A DNA stretch of 45,313 nucleotides from a virus: positions 1-45,313 of IMG/VR virus record IMGVR_UViG_3300036818_000028; one strand, 5' to 3'. Positions 24,101 through 32,750 of the stretch are shown piece by piece. The position numbers and the translations under genes are program-made. A model generated the notes under the pieces. It saw nothing but the letters and a program-made list of their open reading frames with translations. It searched no databases and was not told where the DNA came from. Positions within the stretch are counted from its first letter, which is position 1; every line of letters starts with the position of its first letter.

Positions 24101-26233
24101 AATACAGATAACCGTTTAGGAATTGGTTTAAATAATCCATCTACACAGTTAGAAGTTTTGACTTCTAGTGGGAGTGATGCAGTTAAAATCCGAACATCTA
24201 ACAATAGTTCTTCGGATGCTGGTTATATGACATTTATAGGTCGTTCTCGATTCGGATATGATGGTACCAATGTTGTTATATCTGATGCAGGTGCAACAAA
24301 GCCGATCATATTTATAAGTGGTGGAGCAACTAGGTTAACTATTTCTACCGCAGGCAATTTAACACTTACCGATGGTGGGAATGTAGTCTTTGGCACGACC
24401 ACCGGGACAAAGATCGGTACTTCTACGTCTCAGAAGCTAGGATTTTATAACTCGACACCGATTGTGCAACCAACTGGTGATGTACTAACCGCTCTTACAA
24501 ACTTGGGGTTGGTAGCAACTCCAACTATTTCAGAGTCGGATGTGACTAACCTTATCTCTGATTTAGCTCTTAAAGCTCCGTTAGCATCACCTGCATTGAC
24601 GGGAACTCCTACTGCCCCAACTGCCACACCTGCCACAAACAACACACAAATTGCCACAACTGCTTATGTTGATGCTGCTATACTAGGGCAAGACTTTAAA
24701 ATAGCTGCTAGATATGCTACAACAACCGCATTACCGGCTGCAGTATACAGTAATGGTTCTTCGGGAGTCGGAGCAACATTAACTGCCGTATCGTTCGGAG
24801 CTATAAGCTTCGATAGTAATACCCCATCAGTAGGAGATAGAGTTCTTGTTAAGAATCAAGCTTCAACATTTCAAAACGGTATATATACTGTTACCGTTGT
24901 CGGCGGGGTAGCGACACTTTTTGTACTGACTAGAGCAACGGACTTTAATCAATCCGTAGAAGTAAACCAAGGTGATTCGTTATATATAGTCTCAGGGGCT
25001 ACTCTAGGCAGCACAACTTGGGTAGTTAACTCTGGTTCTGCACCGGTAATGGGCACAGATGCAATTACATTTGTCCAGACTGCCGGTGTCGGTTCGTTTA
25101 CTGCCGGTAACGGGATAGCTATTACTGGTGCGTCTATAGCAATAGACACTTCAGTAACAGTTGATGTCGCAACCGTTCAATCGCTAACCAACAAGGATTT
25201 AAGCGGAGTAGGCAATATATTCCCGATTTTTAACCAAAGTACTACTGGAAGCGCTGCAACCCTCACGACTTCTAGGGCGATATATGGCAATAACTTTGAT
25301 GGCTCCACAGCGTTGGCCCAGATCGTAGCCTCAGTATATGGTGGTACTGGGAATGGATTTACGAAATTTAGTGGTCCAACAACTTCAGAGAAGACGTTTA
25401 TGTTGCCGGATACTTCGGCTACGATTTTGACTGATAATGCAGCCGTTACTGTCGTGCAGGGAGGCACTGGTACCAGTGCTGCTTTTACTGCTGGTTCCGT
25501 AGTCATTGCTGGCGCGAGTGGTATTTACTCCCAAGATAACGCTAACTTATTCTGGGATGCGACAAATCACCGTCTTGGTATCTTTACAACTTCTCCTACG
25601 AAACCACTTTCATTCGGGGGAGAATCTGCTCGTACAATCTGGGTGGAACGCCGCACTGCTTCTAATACTGCCGGTAACAGCCTTACTATAAATTCTGGTG
25701 GTGCCACATCGGGGGCTACAAATAAAGCTGCTGGTGATCTTATATTAGGTCCAGGAGTATCGACTGGTACGGGTGGAGCAAACATACGCCTACAAACTAG
25801 TACACGTGCGCTTTCTTCTGGGACCGGCAATAACACGCCAACTGACCGTGTTATTGCTCAATCACCATTTTCAGTAACAAATAATTCAGCAACAACTCTT
25901 TTCAGCATGGCTCTTGCTAGTGGTTCAATAGTCGCAGGATTTATACGATATGCAGTAGAAGTAACTGATGGTACTGATTATCAAATTGAAGAAGGTGTCA
26001 TAGCCTACCACGTAACGAATAAAGCTGGGACTATTGCTAATAATACTGTAGTTAAATCAGGTAACCAGCAAGCAATGACAAGCGGTACATTATCTGTAAC
26101 GTTCACTATTACAGCAGCCAACCCAGCACTCATCCAGGTTAATGCCAATTCCAGCCTCACACCTTCAACAGGTTATCCGCGGATAACCTGCGTATTAGAA
26201 AACCTAACTCAACAGGCCGTAACTGTGTCATAA
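21179..26233 (+). CDS. Modular tail fibre/tailspike, 1684 aa
   Basis: Receptor-binding appendage. Residues 35-55 contain a collagen-like GPPGAPGPAG. Four modules occur twice: ESDVTNLVSDLALKAPL (about 80 and 1120), the domain with GTSGVGATLTGDSTGV (about 160 and 1195), QKLGFYNNTPIEQPTGDV (about 408 and 1090), and AGSVVFAGAGGTYAQDN (about 953 and 1441). Residues 455-830 are a right-handed beta-helix opening with DYGAVGDGIADDSGAFNNAI, a pectate-lyase/rhamnogalacturonase fold typical of tailspikes that bind or cut polysaccharide. The C-terminal 160 residues form a beta domain. CG-containing codons are commoner across about 22500-25850 than in the flanks, suggesting imported segments. Confidence 0.85.
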   Translation: MQEAAIINATLTEGGTIDSTFTPASIIDATLIAGGSGGGPPGAPGPAGLGVPAGGNTNQLLAKVSGTDNDTHWKNIVESDVTNLVSDLALKAPLDSPTFTGTLTSGGPAVFNDTVTVPSPVNATDAADKDYVDGLASGVSIKAAVNYATIEALPANTYDNGTSGVGATLTGDSTGVLSVDGSNVALNDRILVKNESTAANNGIYVCTTEGAVGTAYILTRASDLDTDSDIAGSFAFVENGATNISAGFVVIGSGPFTIGTTDINWTQFSGAGTLAAGLGITIAGNVVSANDATTISKGILELSNDLGGTASAPTTPTAVHITGNETINGEKTFVNTMHSRYILPNADVTYNLGEIDLFWDHIFGRTIYLNPTASLIGTIDGEIGIMDGANITLGEVTGTSIGTGIHQKLGFYNNTPIEQPTGDVATALSDLGLIESPTIAIPDATFTVSGKVKQIVYNVLDYGAVGDGIADDSGAFNNAIADASASGGEVFAPSLQFYAASNIVMASNVILRGQPQATLIMPTGVELLCDGVNNVRIIGLATDTDTQPSGNDHAIHIKDSSYVYIDHCRVVNATAFGIFIDATGTNTCSQIFVEDSYVQGKGNNDVIGGGPENATGSVVKDIFISGNIVVQDTSGVGGTYANAIDIVASNNVRIINNDTQGNIVFGFEQWPKNGCIIYDNHVQPATGTSNGSIEVQTNASATDQDQYLKISRNIIDKGHIRLIGINTEKVDSCSIVDNTIKQVGNSQHGIDLFDCNNVLVADNQIYGSQTGLAGIKLQLSTYILMTGNSLVSNSIGIEDITSDYRNSSINNSFVGNGTSISGLAGIVKNNVGLNPDIFYNQTDITGATTFDRVNGNAIVSKLIGDVDITITDGQVSGDELTLEFNQGSPGGHVISSWSANVILGYGGTFTLATTTSSVDTITFIWDGTDWREKSRSSANNSIIDSSGIVLTAGSVVFAGAGGTYAQDNTNLFWDNTDNRLGIGLNNPSTQLEVLTSSGSDAVKIRTSNNSSSDAGYMTFIGRSRFGYDGTNVVISDAGATKPIIFISGGATRLTISTAGNLTLTDGGNVVFGTTTGTKIGTSTSQKLGFYNSTPIVQPTGDVLTALTNLGLVATPTISESDVTNLISDLALKAPLASPALTGTPTAPTATPATNNTQIATTAYVDAAILGQDFKIAARYATTTALPAAVYSNGSSGVGATLTAVSFGAISFDSNTPSVGDRVLVKNQASTFQNGIYTVTVVGGVATLFVLTRATDFNQSVEVNQGDSLYIVSGATLGSTTWVVNSGSAPVMGTDAITFVQTAGVGSFTAGNGIAITGASIAIDTSVTVDVATVQSLTNKDLSGVGNIFPIFNQSTTGSAATLTTSRAIYGNNFDGSTALAQIVASVYGGTGNGFTKFSGPTTSEKTFMLPDTSATILTDNAAVTVVQGGTGTSAAFTAGSVVIAGASGIYSQDNANLFWDATNHRLGIFTTSPTKPLSFGGESARTIWVERRTASNTAGNSLTINSGGATSGATNKAAGDLILGPGVSTGTGGANIRLQTSTRALSSGTGNNTPTDRVIAQSPFSVTNNSATTLFSMALASGSIVAGFIRYAVEVTDGTDYQIEEGVIAYHVTNKAGTIANNTVVKSGNQQAMTSGTLSVTFTITAANPALIQVNANSSLTPSTGYPRITCVLENLTQQAVTVS

Positions 26234-26330
26234 TAGTTAATTAACGATAAGGATATATTATGAAGTTAAAAATGGGTCAAATACCCACAGACCACGAGGG
26301 CTAATTAACCACTAAAAATAGGATAATAAT

Positions 26331-26474
26331 ATGACACCACAACAAGCATTACAAATTGTAGATCAATTTACAGCGCAAGTTAACGCTAATAGAGAAGCAC
26401 ATCAACAATTACAATTAGCTATTTCTGTGTTGAATAACGAAATAAATAAAGTAGAAGAAAAACCTAAAAAGTAA
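26331..26474 (+). CDS. Small helical protein, 47 aa
   Basis: MTPQQALQIVDQFTAQVNAN, then a Gln/Leu helix and a Lys-rich end (NKVEEKPKK). Upstream ATAGGATAATAAT supplies AGGA at good spacing. The Q-x-L-Q-I-V...N-A-N-R-E-x-H pattern resembles short helical phage proteins that sit downstream of fibres. A 14-codon frame at 26261 upstream also has a ribosome site but is too short to call. Confidence 0.55.
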   Translation: MTPQQALQIVDQFTAQVNANREAHQQLQLAISVLNNEINKVEEKPKK

Positions 26475-26510
26475 TATACTAAAGATATAGATATTATATA
26501 GGACAATAAT

Positions 26511-27092
26511 TTGGAAGCACCGCTTACATTCGAGACTGCATTAGTACAATTAAAACTGATGACAAATCAGTTAAACTTGTTTACTTTTACTATTGACCAA
26601 ATTACTCAGGCATTAACACAAGCATGGCAGGATTCTTATGTTGTTACTTCGCTATGGGATGACTCGTTAACATATATACAAGGTACATGGCAATATGCTT
26701 TACCAGAAAATGTTAGAGTAGTGAGAGGAATATATACAAAGAAAAATGAAACAAGTTATCCTGAGCCTATAAGTACAGACCTATACGAAATAGTAGGCAC
26801 TAATATACAGTTCAGGCCACAAGTACAGAATTTTCTTACTGATAATACTACTTTATATCTAAAAAGTTCATATAAATTATTAACAGCAGATTCTTTGCCT
26901 ACTGAGAATATGATTAACTATGTTCTTTCTTTAGCTACATTCTTAATGTTAAAACAATTGAGCTTTATGAAAGTATTTGTTTTCTTGAGGAATGATACTT
27001 CATTAGCAGATATAATAAATACTCGTAAAGATATACAAATGGAGATGCTACAGTTCCGACAGGCTCTTCAGCGTGATTTTGAAGGGAGTTAA
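26511..27092 (+). CDS. Tail/head-completion family protein, 193 aa
   Basis: TTG start behind AGGACAATAA. Helical N-terminus (FETALVQLKLMTNQLNLFTF), a beta centre (YIQGTWQYALPENVRVVRGI) and helical end. Similar proteins occur next to portal and tail genes in phages with SU10-type capsids; a tail-completion or adaptor role is inferred from this place. Not firmly assigned. Confidence 0.55.
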   Translation: MEAPLTFETALVQLKLMTNQLNLFTFTIDQITQALTQAWQDSYVVTSLWDDSLTYIQGTWQYALPENVRVVRGIYTKKNETSYPEPISTDLYEIVGTNIQFRPQVQNFLTDNTTLYLKSSYKLLTADSLPTENMINYVLSLATFLMLKQLSFMKVFVFLRNDTSLADIINTRKDIQMEMLQFRQALQRDFEGS

Positions 27093-27094
27093 TC

Positions 27095-27592
27095 GTGAGT
27101 ATAATACAGTTAACTCAGGATAAATCTACTTTAGTAGATGATGAAGATTATAATTTTTTGAGTCAGTGGAGATGGCTTACAGTTGGCGGTAAGTATGCCG
27201 GTAGGTATGAATACCATATAAGAGATGGGGTGAAAAAGAAAGTATGTATTTATTTACATAGATTTTTGCTCCAAACTCCGCCAGATATGGACACTGACCA
27301 TAAAAATGGTGACTGCCTAGACAATAGAAGAAGTAATCTAAGGATTTGCACAACTGCTCAAAATCTTGCTAATAGAACTAAATTAAATTCTAGAAATACT
27401 AGTGGGTATAAAGGGGTTAGTTTTGATAAGAAGTCTGGTAGATGGGTTGCACAGATTGGTTGGCAGCGTGGTAATAAGCGCAGGAATTTTGTTCTTGGGT
27501 ATTATGATACTCCGCTAGAGGCTGCGGTACGTTATGAAAAAGAATCTATAGCCCGTTATGGTGAGTTTGCTAGATTGGAGGTATCCAATTAG
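27095..27592 (+). CDS. HNH-AP2 homing endonuclease, 165 aa
   Basis: Free-standing selfish nuclease. Residues 1-55 are the leading beta region (LTQDKSTLVDDEDYNFLSQW); the HNH core is IYLHRFLLQTPPDMDTDHKN with DNRRSNLRICTTAQN (H, D-H and N residues in place); residues 100-160 are an AP2 DNA-binding domain (GYKGVSFDKKSGRWVAQIGW). GTG start behind AAGGGAG. It sits between two tail genes and its end overlaps the next frame; see finding on displaced initiation. Confidence 0.92.
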   Translation: MSIIQLTQDKSTLVDDEDYNFLSQWRWLTVGGKYAGRYEYHIRDGVKKKVCIYLHRFLLQTPPDMDTDHKNGDCLDNRRSNLRICTTAQNLANRTKLNSRNTSGYKGVSFDKKSGRWVAQIGWQRGNKRRNFVLGYYDTPLEAAVRYEKESIARYGEFARLEVSN

Positions 27593-28493
27593 TATTTACT
27601 CCCAAGCAACTCTTGGTGAACCAGACAACCAAATTCAATTCAATGATATATCTTCTGACCCTTACTTTAGAGTAGTATCAAGAGCACCACAGAAGTTTCA
27701 GATACGTCAACAAGATTTACCTGTTCCTTTTGAGAGTGGTTCAGATGATTTTCTTACTTTAATAGGAGATTCTGCTTATATAATCCAAGGTATAATGTAC
27801 CCTTCTACTGAGCTTAAATATGATGAAGGTCTACAGTTAATAAGAAGTGTTAGCTCTCTAGACCTACAGCAAGCAGATATTCTTAGTGATGAAGGATATG
27901 TTCCTTATATTTGGGGCAACGCTAATGGGAATCTACAGACTGTATTTATGAAAGTATTGTATGCTCAGTTAGCAGAGACTACAGCACAAGGATTTGTACA
28001 GCCATTCGTTTTATATGCTAAGGTTATTGACCCTACTATTTATTTAGGGATAGAGCAACAAGCTTCTACAGCAGGCACAGGTAGTCCATATACTACGGGT
28101 AATGCTGCGTTTCCCTTTACTTTCCCTGTCGTATTCGGTGCAGAACTTTATACAGTGAACGCAGCAGCTTTTAATACTGGCAGTTTGCCTGTGTACCCTA
28201 GAGCTGTAACTATATATGGTCCTATTACTAATCCTAAATTAACTAATGTTACTACTGGTGAGTTTATATCTATTAATGTTACTTTAGGCTCTTCTGATGT
28301 ATTGAGTCTTAGTTATAATAATACAAAACAAATAGCTAATTTAAATGGTGCTAATGTATTAAAGAGTGTTAGTACTGATTCTACTTTCTGGAAGGTACAC
28401 CCAGGCACTAATGTGATGTCTTTGTCTGGTACCTCTTCTGGGACTGGAGCTTATGCTACTGTGACATATTTGTCAGGCTCGCCACTTGCTTAG
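27588..28493 (+). CDS. Distal-tail-like protein with probable ATT start, about 301 aa
   Basis: Beta-rich tail component: SIYSQATLGEPDNQIQFNDI at the start, then YFRVVSRAPQKFQIRQQDLP, an insertion, and a C-terminal domain (AVTIYGPITNPKLTNVTTGE, ISINVTLGSSDVLSLSY) of the kind seen at the C-terminus of siphovirus distal tail proteins. The frame is open from ATG 27558, but that start and the in-frame GTG and TTG lie inside the HNH gene without a ribosome site. GGAGG at 27577-27581 points to ATT at 27588. Confidence 0.7.
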   Translation: MSIYSQATLGEPDNQIQFNDISSDPYFRVVSRAPQKFQIRQQDLPVPFESGSDDFLTLIGDSAYIIQGIMYPSTELKYDEGLQLIRSVSSLDLQQADILSDEGYVPYIWGNANGNLQTVFMKVLYAQLAETTAQGFVQPFVLYAKVIDPTIYLGIEQQASTAGTGSPYTTGNAAFPFTFPVVFGAELYTVNAAAFNTGSLPVYPRAVTIYGPITNPKLTNVTTGEFISINVTLGSSDVLSLSYNNTKQIANLNGANVLKSVSTDSTFWKVHPGTNVMSLSGTSSGTGAYATVTYLSGSPLA

Positions 28494-28495
28494 CC

Positions 28496-29710
28496 ATGAA
28501 TAATGTACGAACTACAATAGATATACTTGACAAGAACCTAGACAAAGTGGCTACTGTTAAGACGTTTATCCCGCTAGATAGTAGTGGAGATATAATTAAA
28601 TACTCTAAAGAGCTGTCAGATTTCGGTACTTGTACATTTAGGATATCTTCTTATGATACTTTGTTTAAAACCTATGGAGATATTATTAGCCCACACCAGT
28701 ACCATATAAGAGTACGTAGAAACAATCTTATAGTTTGGCAAGGAGCTATAGTAGAGAACCCTAGGAGGAACAAAGACTATGTTGAAGTAGTGGCTGCAGA
28801 GTATCTGTTCTATCTTAGTAGAAAACTTATACATCGTAATACTCCTGATGCTAATGGTGACAAGAATATCTACAGGAAGTTTGTTACAGGTACAATGGCT
28901 GACGCAGTAACAGCTATAATGAATGAAACTATTACCGATTATCAAGGTGCCCACATGCTTACTGGCCTTACATTAGGTAGAGTAGATAATCCTAACTTCC
29001 CGCCCAATACTACGGTTCCTGACAGTGGAGGCAAACTTAAGAAGCTGACTGGTGGCTGGACATTCGCTAATACAACTTCAGGACAGACAGGTATAGAACT
29101 AGACTATGATTTTAATACAGTTCTTCAAGTGTTAAAAGCTTTTGGTGCTTATACATTTGCTGATTTTGAAATAACGAATAGTTTAGTTTTTAACTTCAGG
29201 TCTTTCTTAGGCAATGACAATCATACTGACATAGCCTTTAGATGGGGTGAGCATGGTAACGTGTATGACTATAATATACCAAGGCTAGGGCAGCGTATGG
29301 CTAATTCTATAATAGGTATAGCCACTACTCCTGCTGGTGTTATATTTCAGCAACCACAGACAGACCAAGCCTCTATAGATAAGTATGGGCTACTAGAGAT
29401 ACCTGCTGCTTATGCAACGGTAGAAACTCAAGCCACATTAAACGCTATAATTGCAGCAGAGTTACCTTTAATCTCTACACCAGATGATACTGCTGCTTCT
29501 GTTGTATTATTCTCTACTGGTAATCAATTCCCTACAGGAACATATGACTTAGGTGATATAATAACTATTAAAGTAGATAACATAGGGCTAAAGTTCAATG
29601 AAGTTAGACGGATTGTAGGTATTACAACAGTAGTACATAATACAGGTAGAGAACAAGTAACTGTACAGACTGAGAAACCACAGCCGTGGCAGTATGGGAG
29701 CGGTGTATAA
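28496..29710 (+). CDS. Gp37-like tail tip/baseplate protein, 404 aa
   Basis: Resembles the siphovirus ReqiPepy6 Gp37-like family: DILDKNLDKVATVKTFIPLD, an early SFGTCTFRIS-type strand (here SDFGTCTFRIS), IRVRRNNLIVWQGAIVEN, and a C-terminal D-L-G-D-I-I-T-I-K...R-R-I-V-G-I strand pair. These proteins form the ring or hub at the tail end. Two-base gap to the previous gene, TAATG overlap with the next. Confidence 0.8.
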   Translation: MNNVRTTIDILDKNLDKVATVKTFIPLDSSGDIIKYSKELSDFGTCTFRISSYDTLFKTYGDIISPHQYHIRVRRNNLIVWQGAIVENPRRNKDYVEVVAAEYLFYLSRKLIHRNTPDANGDKNIYRKFVTGTMADAVTAIMNETITDYQGAHMLTGLTLGRVDNPNFPPNTTVPDSGGKLKKLTGGWTFANTTSGQTGIELDYDFNTVLQVLKAFGAYTFADFEITNSLVFNFRSFLGNDNHTDIAFRWGEHGNVYDYNIPRLGQRMANSIIGIATTPAGVIFQQPQTDQASIDKYGLLEIPAAYATVETQATLNAIIAAELPLISTPDDTAASVVLFSTGNQFPTGTYDLGDIITIKVDNIGLKFNEVRRIVGITTVVHNTGREQVTVQTEKPQPWQYGSGV

Positions 29711-30420
29711 TGGCGATTCATTTTATTGATAAAGAAACCAAAGATAGAAGTGCTCCTTCACCTAACACTATTAATAAACATCCTTTAGAAGCAAGGATGA
29801 ATATAGGTACTCATGCCCAACAATTTAATGGTGGAGTAAGTGATAACCCTGCATTCATTTATTCTAAGGATGCTAAAACATTAGTTAATGATGGCTTTAA
29901 TGATAGAGTTATATTAGGTCAACAAGTAGACGGTTCTTATGGTCTGGTAGTTAGTAAAGCTGGTTTTAATGCAGACCCTACTGACCCTGCAGGATTAATC
30001 TTTAATAGCTCTCAGGATGTATTCAAGATAGTACAAGTAGGGCAAGTTACTATAGACCCCTTTGATGCTTTAGCTGGTACTACAACTACGGGACAAGCTA
30101 TGGCAGTTTATGATTCTGACTCAGATAGCTCTCCTATAGTATTAGGCTTCACTATATTGGCAGCCTCTAACGGATTGTATTTATGGCAAGGACCATCACC
30201 TGAATCTATATTATCTGACCCATCAACTTCACCTATAGGCTTTGATGTGTATGTAGGCTTCAATACTATCGTAGCACCAGGTTCTATAATAGATGGAAGA
30301 CCACAGGTTGAGATAGACTTTAATGCTACTGTAGCTAATTCTACTGGCTCTGATATAACGGGTATTACTTATGATATTAAATACTACATACTTGTAGAGA
30401 CTGCATCACAAGATGTATAA
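29710..30420 (+). CDS. Putative tail/baseplate protein, 236 aa
   Basis: ATG at 29710 overlaps the previous stop and has GGGAG upstream; an upstream in-frame ATG at 29686 lacks one. Begins MAIHFIDKETKDRSAP. A GQQVDGSYGLVVSKAGFNAD segment is typical of phage proteins that carry a low-complexity linker near baseplate and fibre genes; the rest is beta-rich. Role inferred from place. Confidence 0.6.
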   Translation: MAIHFIDKETKDRSAPSPNTINKHPLEARMNIGTHAQQFNGGVSDNPAFIYSKDAKTLVNDGFNDRVILGQQVDGSYGLVVSKAGFNADPTDPAGLIFNSSQDVFKIVQVGQVTIDPFDALAGTTTTGQAMAVYDSDSDSSPIVLGFTILAASNGLYLWQGPSPESILSDPSTSPIGFDVYVGFNTIVAPGSIIDGRPQVEIDFNATVANSTGSDITGITYDIKYYILVETASQDV

Positions 30421-30456
30421 TTTGCAATATAAAATTAGATAGGATATAGTTTAGAT

Positions 30457-31632
30457 ATGTCTGCAGCATCAATAATTACCTCAATTGTTACTGGTGGTAC
30501 TAACAACCACGCTACTGTTTCTGAAGAAGCAAATGCTATAGCTACTGATTTTGTTACTCAGGGTGTTGTAGGCGCTATAACTAGTACAGGCGGTATTGCT
30601 CCTACTACTGGTAGTTTTGCTGCTAATGCTGATGGCTCACTAGATATGGGCGTAACTATTAGTGCAGGAGAAGCATATGTTACTGTTACTCCTGCAAGTC
30701 AAGATTCTCAGACTCTTAGAGCTAGGATGTTATCTGATTATACTAATTATGCAATTAATTCTAATTCTAGTGGTAGTACTAAATACGATTATATATACTT
30801 AAAGGCTGATGCTGCTACTGCTGCTAACCCTAGTGCTGCTGCTGATGATGTTATAACTCTTTATACTTCTAGGTCTACATCTAACAGCGCTGATGATGGT
30901 AGCCCGCCCACCTATGGCGTTATGATAGCTATGGTTACTGTTGCTAATGGTGCAACATTTATTGCTAATGCTAGTATTACTGACAAAAGAACTAATGCTT
31001 CTATAGGTGCTCAGTTAGGCTCTTTAATTGTTACTCAGCCTTCTACTGGCAATCCTGCGCTTGTACAAGCTGCTGGTGTTGACACTAATATAGACCTGAA
31101 TCTTAATCCTAAAGGCACAGGTAATGTACAAGAGAATGGGTTAAATATAGATTGGTGGATGGAGTTAGGTAGAGATACTTTGTCTGTTGCTGGGGATACA
31201 TTGAGTGTTGCAAGCTTTACTCCAATGAAATATCTCAAGATATTAGTTTATACTTCTTCTACTGGTGGTACTACTGATTTAAGTATGCGATTTAATAATG
31301 ATAGTGCTAACCATTATTCTTTCAGATATTCTACCGATGGTGCTACTGATGTGACTCTAGTAAGTCAGAGCAACATAACGATTTCTGGTCCTATTTCTGA
31401 AATATATTTAGCTAATGCTTATATATCTAATGTAGCTACTGATGAGAAATTAGCAGATATTAGTAGAGTAAGACGTGGTACAGCTGGTGCAGGTAATGCT
31501 CCTGGTAGACACAAGCAGGTAGGTAAATGGTCTAATATTGCTGACCAGATTACTAGAATAGATGTTATAAATGTTGGTGGCACTGGTAATTTTTCTGCTG
31601 GCAATGAATTGGTAGTGTTAGGACATAACTAA
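30457..31632 (+). CDS. Putative receptor-binding/baseplate protein, 391 aa
   Basis: Ser/Thr/Ala-rich beta protein. Residues 1-180 (TIVTGGTNNHATVSEEANAI, ISAGEAYVTVTPASQDSQTL, YDYIYLKADAATAAN) resemble the N-terminal part of baseplate or fibre proteins that present appendages; residues 185-225 repeat the N-P-K-G-T-G-N fibre motif (NLNPKGTGNVQENG); the C-terminal 160 residues are a lectin-like beta-sandwich. Likely a second host-binding protein. Confidence 0.6.
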   Translation: MSAASIITSIVTGGTNNHATVSEEANAIATDFVTQGVVGAITSTGGIAPTTGSFAANADGSLDMGVTISAGEAYVTVTPASQDSQTLRARMLSDYTNYAINSNSSGSTKYDYIYLKADAATAANPSAAADDVITLYTSRSTSNSADDGSPPTYGVMIAMVTVANGATFIANASITDKRTNASIGAQLGSLIVTQPSTGNPALVQAAGVDTNIDLNLNPKGTGNVQENGLNIDWWMELGRDTLSVAGDTLSVASFTPMKYLKILVYTSSTGGTTDLSMRFNNDSANHYSFRYSTDGATDVTLVSQSNITISGPISEIYLANAYISNVATDEKLADISRVRRGTAGAGNAPGRHKQVGKWSNIADQITRIDVINVGGTGNFSAGNELVVLGHN

Positions 31633-31769
31633 TGCCTTATCGTTCAAAAGCTCAGGAGCGTTATTTTAATGCTAATAAAAAGAAATTGCAGAAGCAAGGT
31701 GTTAATGTTAATGAGTGGAATAAAGCAAGCAAAGGTAAAAAGCTTCCAAACAAAATAAGGAAAAAGTAA
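31632..31769 (+). CDS. Small basic protein (MPYRSKAQ family), 45 aa
   Basis: MPYRSKAQERYFNANKKKLQ, then VNEWNKASKGKKLPNKIRKK. The P-[FY]-[RK]-S-K-A-Q start and W-x-K/x-H...LP ending are a recognisable tiny phage family of unknown role. TAATG overlaps on both sides. Confidence 0.75.
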   Translation: MPYRSKAQERYFNANKKKLQKQGVNVNEWNKASKGKKLPNKIRKK

Positions 31770-32122
31770 TGCCCGATACAGTCACGAATACAGATATCTA
31801 CGGGCTAGTTAACAGAGTGGATGATAAGTTGGAACGTATACGAGTTGAAGTAACTAAAAAGATTGATGATACCTCTCGTGACCACAAGGCAGAACTTACA
31901 GATTTGCGTAGACAATTTGAAACACTTGAAGCAGGCAGGCTTACTAGAGCAGAAGGTAATATACAAGACTTGAGATTAGCTTACCAAGCACTAAACGATA
32001 TTACTAGTTCTACTGATAAATCTTTATCTAATAAGTTTGTTGTTATAGGTTCAATAGGTATGGTAATATTATCTACATTTTTATCAGCATTATTTATATG
32101 GTTATTTAGGGGGATGAAATAG
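31769..32122 (+). CDS. Coiled-coil protein with C-terminal membrane anchor, 117 aa
   Basis: Residues 10-80 are a heptad-rich coil (VNRVDDKLERIRVEVTKKID, LRRQFETLEAGRLTRAEGNI); residues 90-113 form a transmembrane helix (FVVIGSIGMVILSTFLSALF). This is the layout of haemolysin XhlA-type proteins found in lysis cassettes beside holins, which fits its place four genes before the muramidase. Confidence 0.65.
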   Translation: MPDTVTNTDIYGLVNRVDDKLERIRVEVTKKIDDTSRDHKAELTDLRRQFETLEAGRLTRAEGNIQDLRLAYQALNDITSSTDKSLSNKFVVIGSIGMVILSTFLSALFIWLFRGMK

Positions 32123-32385
32123 TGAGGTTTTATCAAAGTACCTTAGAAAAGACTATGTATATAGTATTATTATTAGTATTTATAGCTACATTTGTATCAG
32201 TAGGTATAAGCTATCGTCTTGTTAATAAAGTACAACAGCAAACATTAACTATAGAGAATAATCAGAAAGTAAACAGCAATAAGATTAAAGAATATATTGC
32301 ATGTTTAATTGCTATTGACCCGAAGGGTAATATAAAGGCACAAGAGAAAGCTTGTTTCGATAATCCGTCTATGGTAGCTAAATGA
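32122..32385 (+). CDS. Single-pass membrane protein of lysis region, 87 aa
   Basis: GTG start overlaps the previous TAG. N-terminal transmembrane helix (TMYIVLLLVFIATFVSVGIS) followed by a polar periplasmic or extracellular domain with two cysteines (EYIACLIAIDPKGN...KACFDNPS). An i-spanin-like or holin-associated role is possible but unproven. Confidence 0.55.
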   Translation: MRFYQSTLEKTMYIVLLLVFIATFVSVGISYRLVNKVQQQTLTIENNQKVNSNKIKEYIACLIAIDPKGNIKAQEKACFDNPSMVAK

Positions 32386-32750
32386 GTGATTGGTTTAATA
32401 AACATAAAGAAAGTTTAAACTTGCAAGACCGTATAGCAGATAGAATAACTAGATTCTCTGGTAGTATGATATTCGTTTACATACATATTGTAGGGTTTAC
32501 AGGATGGATGTTATTTTTAGAGAAGTCTCCTTGGTCAAAATTAACGCTAGTAGTATCCTTAGAGGCTATATTTTTGGCAACCTTTGTTATGATTTCACAA
32601 AATAGACAAGCCGAAAGAGACAAAATACAAGCACAGCATCAATATGAACATCAAGAACTAGAGCTAGAAGAAAATACCAAGCTTACTAAAGAGATACATA
32701 AACTTTCTAATTTAGTGTATAATATATTAGATAAGAAAAGGAATAAATAA
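32382..32750 (+). CDS. DUF1003 membrane protein, 122 aa
   Basis: Starts SDWFNKHKESLNLQDRIADR, then the DUF1003 core ITRFSGSMIFVYIHIVGFTG and LVVSLEAIFLATFVMISQNR, two transmembrane helices, with the R-Q-A-E-R-D segment and a C-terminal coil. DUF1003 is a widespread bacterial family; its presence in a phage lysis cassette suggests a host-derived membrane protein, possibly with holin-like use. Overlaps the previous gene by four bases (ATGA). Confidence 0.85.
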   Translation: MSDWFNKHKESLNLQDRIADRITRFSGSMIFVYIHIVGFTGWMLFLEKSPWSKLTLVVSLEAIFLATFVMISQNRQAERDKIQAQHQYEHQELELEENTKLTKEIHKLSNLVYNILDKKRNK

